Shown here: positions 32,374-33,905 of the stretch, one piece after another
Numbering within the stretch: position 1 is the stretch's first letter
Layout: every line of letters starts with the position of its first letter
Notes under the pieces: generated by a model
The model's database searches: none
Told to the model about the DNA's origin: nothing
The model's input: only the letters and a program-made list of their open reading frames with translations
Made by a program: the position numbers and the translations under genes
Assembly (NCBI GenBank): GCA_016125405.1
Contig: WGLW01000047.1
Coordinates: 1-33,905, forward strand
Origin: Alphaproteobacteria bacterium
GTDB taxonomy: Bacteria > Pseudomonadota > Alphaproteobacteria > Caulobacterales > Hyphomonadaceae
Length of the DNA stretch: 33,905 nucleotides
Reading direction: 5' to 3'

Positions 32374-32766
32374 ATGTCCCTGGAACGACGCGCACGCGCC
32401 TATGTCGCCGCGGTTGAAGCTGGCGCGACAGGCGAGGAGCTCGCGGCTTTTTATCATCCTGACGCCGTGCAGGAGGAGTTTCCCAACCGGCTCAACCCGG
32501 CCGGCGTCAAGCGAACGCTGGACGACATCCTTCTCGGCGCCGAAGCCGGGCGGAAACTCATGTCGCGGCAGATATTCGACATCCATACGGCCACAGAAGT
32601 TGGCGACCGCGTGGTTCTGGAAATGAGCTGGACCGGATACCTCAACGCACCCGTGGGGATGACGCGCGCCGGCGAGGCGATGAAAGCCCGCTTCGCACAG
32701 GTGATCGAATTCGAGGATGGCCTTATCATAAGGCAGCGCAATTATGACTGTTTCGATCCGTTCTGA
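32374..32766 (+). CDS. NTF2/SnoaL-like protein
   Basis: A 130-residue protein with a SnoaL-like layout: helical start LERRARAYVAAVEAGATGEE, FYHPDAVQEEFPNRLNPAG, and a sheet ending in RQRNYDCFDPF. The YD-CF-P ending is typical of small SnoaL proteins. Function unknown. An excellent AGGAGG (32361-32366) precedes the ATG at 32374 and rules out the longer frame. It is not closely similar in sequence to the other NTF2-like protein in the window (12538). Confidence 0.83.
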   Translation: MSLERRARAYVAAVEAGATGEELAAFYHPDAVQEEFPNRLNPAGVKRTLDDILLGAEAGRKLMSRQIFDIHTATEVGDRVVLEMSWTGYLNAPVGMTRAGEAMKARFAQVIEFEDGLIIRQRNYDCFDPF

Positions 32767-32803
32767 GGGCGGCCTCTGGATGCGGGCGGCGGAGGGTGCA
32801 GCG

Positions 32804-33430
32804 ATGAAGGCCTGGTTTCTGCCGCTTGCGGCGCTGGCGCTGATGGTTTCGGCCTGCGGTCCGAAGCCCGCAACGACTGCGCCGGACACCGATGAAAGCG
32901 CCGCATCGGACGGTGATTTCTCCGAGCCGCCGACGCCTGAATCGATCGCCGCCAGCGCGGCCGCTGAAGCCAGCGTGCTGGAGGCGTGCGGGCCGGTGAC
33001 GACAAAGGGCTTCTGCGGGGTGGTGTTCGGCGGTCCCGTCGATGCGGCGCGTCATGTCTATCCGGGCAAGCTCGAGACGCTGGCGGGCGATGACGCGCAG
33101 ACGGGGATGGGATGCTATGAGCTGTTCGGCAACGCGCCGATCGAGGGGGTCTCGTTTCTGGTCGAGAACGGCAAGGTGGGCCGGGTGGACTTCCTGTCCG
33201 GCGGGCCGAAAACGGCGGAGGGGTTTGGCGTCGGCTCGGACGCGGAGACGATCCGGTCGCGCTTTGGCGGCGCGCTCAGCGAACACGTCAACAAGTATGA
33301 GCCGGACGTCACCGACATGGTGGTCGACCAGCCGCCGGGCCGCGTGATTTTCGAAATCCAGGACGGCAAGGTCCGTGCCTGGCGCGCCGGCGTGCCGCCA
33401 ACCATCGATTACGTCGAGCGCTGCGGCTAG
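32804..33430 (+). CDS. Unknown lipoprotein
   Basis: A 208-residue lipoprotein: signal helix with lipobox VSAC (C18), an acidic/Ser/Ala-rich linker, then a compact domain. The domain has four further cysteines (in EACGPV, GFCGVV, MGCYEL and the C-terminal ERCG), likely two disulphides. SFLVENGKVGRVDFLSGGPK and then EGFGVGSDAETIRSRFG look like the repeating unit seen in small periplasmic proteins, but I do not recognise a family. The start at 32804 is set by GGAGGG upstream and by the signal; the frame is open to 32744 inside the previous gene. Confidence 0.78.
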   Translation: MKAWFLPLAALALMVSACGPKPATTAPDTDESAASDGDFSEPPTPESIAASAAAEASVLEACGPVTTKGFCGVVFGGPVDAARHVYPGKLETLAGDDAQTGMGCYELFGNAPIEGVSFLVENGKVGRVDFLSGGPKTAEGFGVGSDAETIRSRFGGALSEHVNKYEPDVTDMVVDQPPGRVIFEIQDGKVRAWRAGVPPTIDYVERCG

Positions 33431-33504
33431 GGCGCTTTGCACATATGCCGGCGCCTCCGCCGGAGGGTCTCCGGGGAGCGCGAGATTCGGGTGTGGCCCG
33501 CGGC

Positions 33505-33876
33505 CTAGGTTGGCGGCGGAGTTGCCTGCGGCTCATCCTTCGACAGGCTCCGGATTAGGGGAGTTCCCTTGCCGCCAGCGCCTTCATCCGGAGCGTGTCG
33601 AAGGATGAGTCCGGTGAAGGGTGGGCTGGACGCTTTCGGCGCCTGTGGCCGGAAGACTGGACCCCGGCCTTCGCCGGGGACGCGGACACGAGGGCGCGCG
33701 CGGGTATCTTGGGAAGTTGGGCGGTGTGGCGCCGCCGGGATGATCTCCTGAAAATCGCGTGGCTCGGGGGAGGGATCGTCGTCTGTCGCGGGCGTGTGCC
33801 AATCACGCCGGAAGCAGCCGAAGACCCATCCGCAGATCATCGCGATGAGAGGCGCAAGCTCGGCCCACACAGCCAT
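33505..33876 (-). CDS. Doubtful small membrane protein with a repeat-derived tail
   Basis: A minus-strand frame of 123 residues starts MAVWAELAPLIAMICGWVFG, a plausible membrane helix, and continues polar (FRRDWHTPATDDDPSPEP). From about residue 65 on the sequence comes from the palindromic repeats (PGEGRGPVF, GLILRHAPDEG, IRSLSKDEP), which read in this frame across both. Either a short gene has been extended by repeat insertion, or the frame is spurious. The ATG at 33876 has GGAG very close to it. Confidence 0.33.
   Translation of the reverse strand: MAVWAELAPLIAMICGWVFGCFRRDWHTPATDDDPSPEPRDFQEIIPAAPHRPTSQDTRARPRVRVPGEGRGPVFRPQAPKASSPPFTGLILRHAPDEGAGGKGTPLIRSLSKDEPQATPPPT
33532..33609. repeat. 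Inverted repeat of two 24-base arms, dispersed-repeat type
   Basis: Arm one (33532-33555, starting CTCATCCTTCGACAGG) and arm two (33586-33609, ending TGTCGAAGGATGAG) pair at 23 of 24 positions, with a 30-base loop. Elements opening with CTCATCCTTCGACA are common dispersed palindromes in alphaproteobacterial genomes. It lies in non-coding DNA after a lipoprotein gene and can fold in either strand's RNA. Confidence 0.8.
33662..33679. repeat. REP-like palindrome
   Basis: CCCCGGC-CTTC-GCCGGGG is a perfect 7-bp stem with a 4-base loop. The surrounding GGACCCCGGCCTTCGCCGGG is a familiar alphaproteobacterial REP-type word, usually found in many copies between genes. Confidence 0.7.
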
Positions 33877-33905
33877 CACTCCGCCAAGCCAGTGCTTGTT
33901 CGAAG

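Larger units (their letters stand above)
33431..33905. other. 475-base tail with dispersed repeats; only a doubtful frame
   Basis: No firm gene is visible. The stretch begins with a GC-rich stem region (33449-33480). It then contains a large inverted repeat (33532-33609) and a short REP-like palindrome (33662-33679), listed separately. A doubtful minus-strand frame covers 33505-33876. Confidence 0.5.

Noticed and set aside
1-33905. tRNA, rRNA, CRISPR arrays, prophage or toxin-antitoxin genes
   Set aside because: I looked for tRNA T-loop words in cloverleaf context, regularly spaced repeats and typical small toxin or antitoxin pairs; none is present beyond chance matches inside coding regions.

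Overview
This GC-rich window (33.9 kb) looks like a chromosomal segment of an alphaproteobacterium, probably near the Caulobacterales/Hyphomonadaceae/Parvularculaceae. The clues are the sdhC-sdhD-sdhA order, an ethylmalonyl-CoA-pathway mesaconyl-CoA hydratase, an intracellular PHB depolymerase of the alphaproteobacterial type, MHYT and CBS hybrid kinases, and the dispersed palindromes at the right end. The lineage is inferred from protein character only. I see no rRNA, tRNA, CRISPR, prophage or plasmid genes.

Layout. 1-2.8 kb: the C-terminal end of an IS630-type transposase faces the succinate dehydrogenase genes sdhA, sdhD and sdhC; sdhB, normally next after sdhA, is not in the window. 2.9-4.6 kb: a class I amidotransferase and two unknown membrane proteins. 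4.6-8.4 kb: a translationally coupled CitE-like lyase/mch pair, a VOC protein and a divergent serine hydrolase. 8.4-11.3 kb: a signalling island with a lone Hpt-like protein, a structured intergenic region ending in a very good intrinsic terminator, and an MHYT hybrid histidine kinase. 11.3-16 kb: asd, an NTF2-like protein, two tandem secreted paralogues, a GNAT, a 50-residue membrane protein and leuB. 16-20 kb: a channel-like two-helix protein, a Sel1-repeat lipoprotein, an ABM monooxygenase, leuD coupled to a two-domain VOC protein, a second GNAT and an MgtC-type protein. 20.5-24 kb: hemolysin III, PHB depolymerase, a GST-like protein and a stand-alone receiver. 24-27.2 kb: three exported envelope proteins (a DUF3089 lipoprotein and two 3D-domain paralogues). 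27.4-33.4 kb: a CBS hybrid kinase, leuC, an OYE-family oxidoreductase, a PaaI thioesterase, an NTF2-like protein and a lipoprotein. The last 470 bases hold two dispersed palindromic repeats.

How it fits together. Central carbon functions (Sdh, mesaconyl-CoA hydratase with a malyl-CoA-type lyase, PHB depolymerase) fit an organism that stores PHB and assimilates acetyl-CoA through the ethylmalonyl-CoA route. Leucine genes leuC, leuD and leuB lie on one strand in pathway-operon order but are spread over about 16 kb. The signalling proteins (two hybrid kinases, one Hpt, one receiver) could form a phosphorelay, but only proximity supports this. Genes are packed tightly, and several convergent pairs overlap or abut at their stop codons. 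The observations most worth a second look are the unassigned small-RNA/attenuator candidate near 8.97-9.09 kb, the lone Hpt beside the MHYT kinase, the channel-like protein with a non-canonical filter, and the transposase tail where sdhB is expected.
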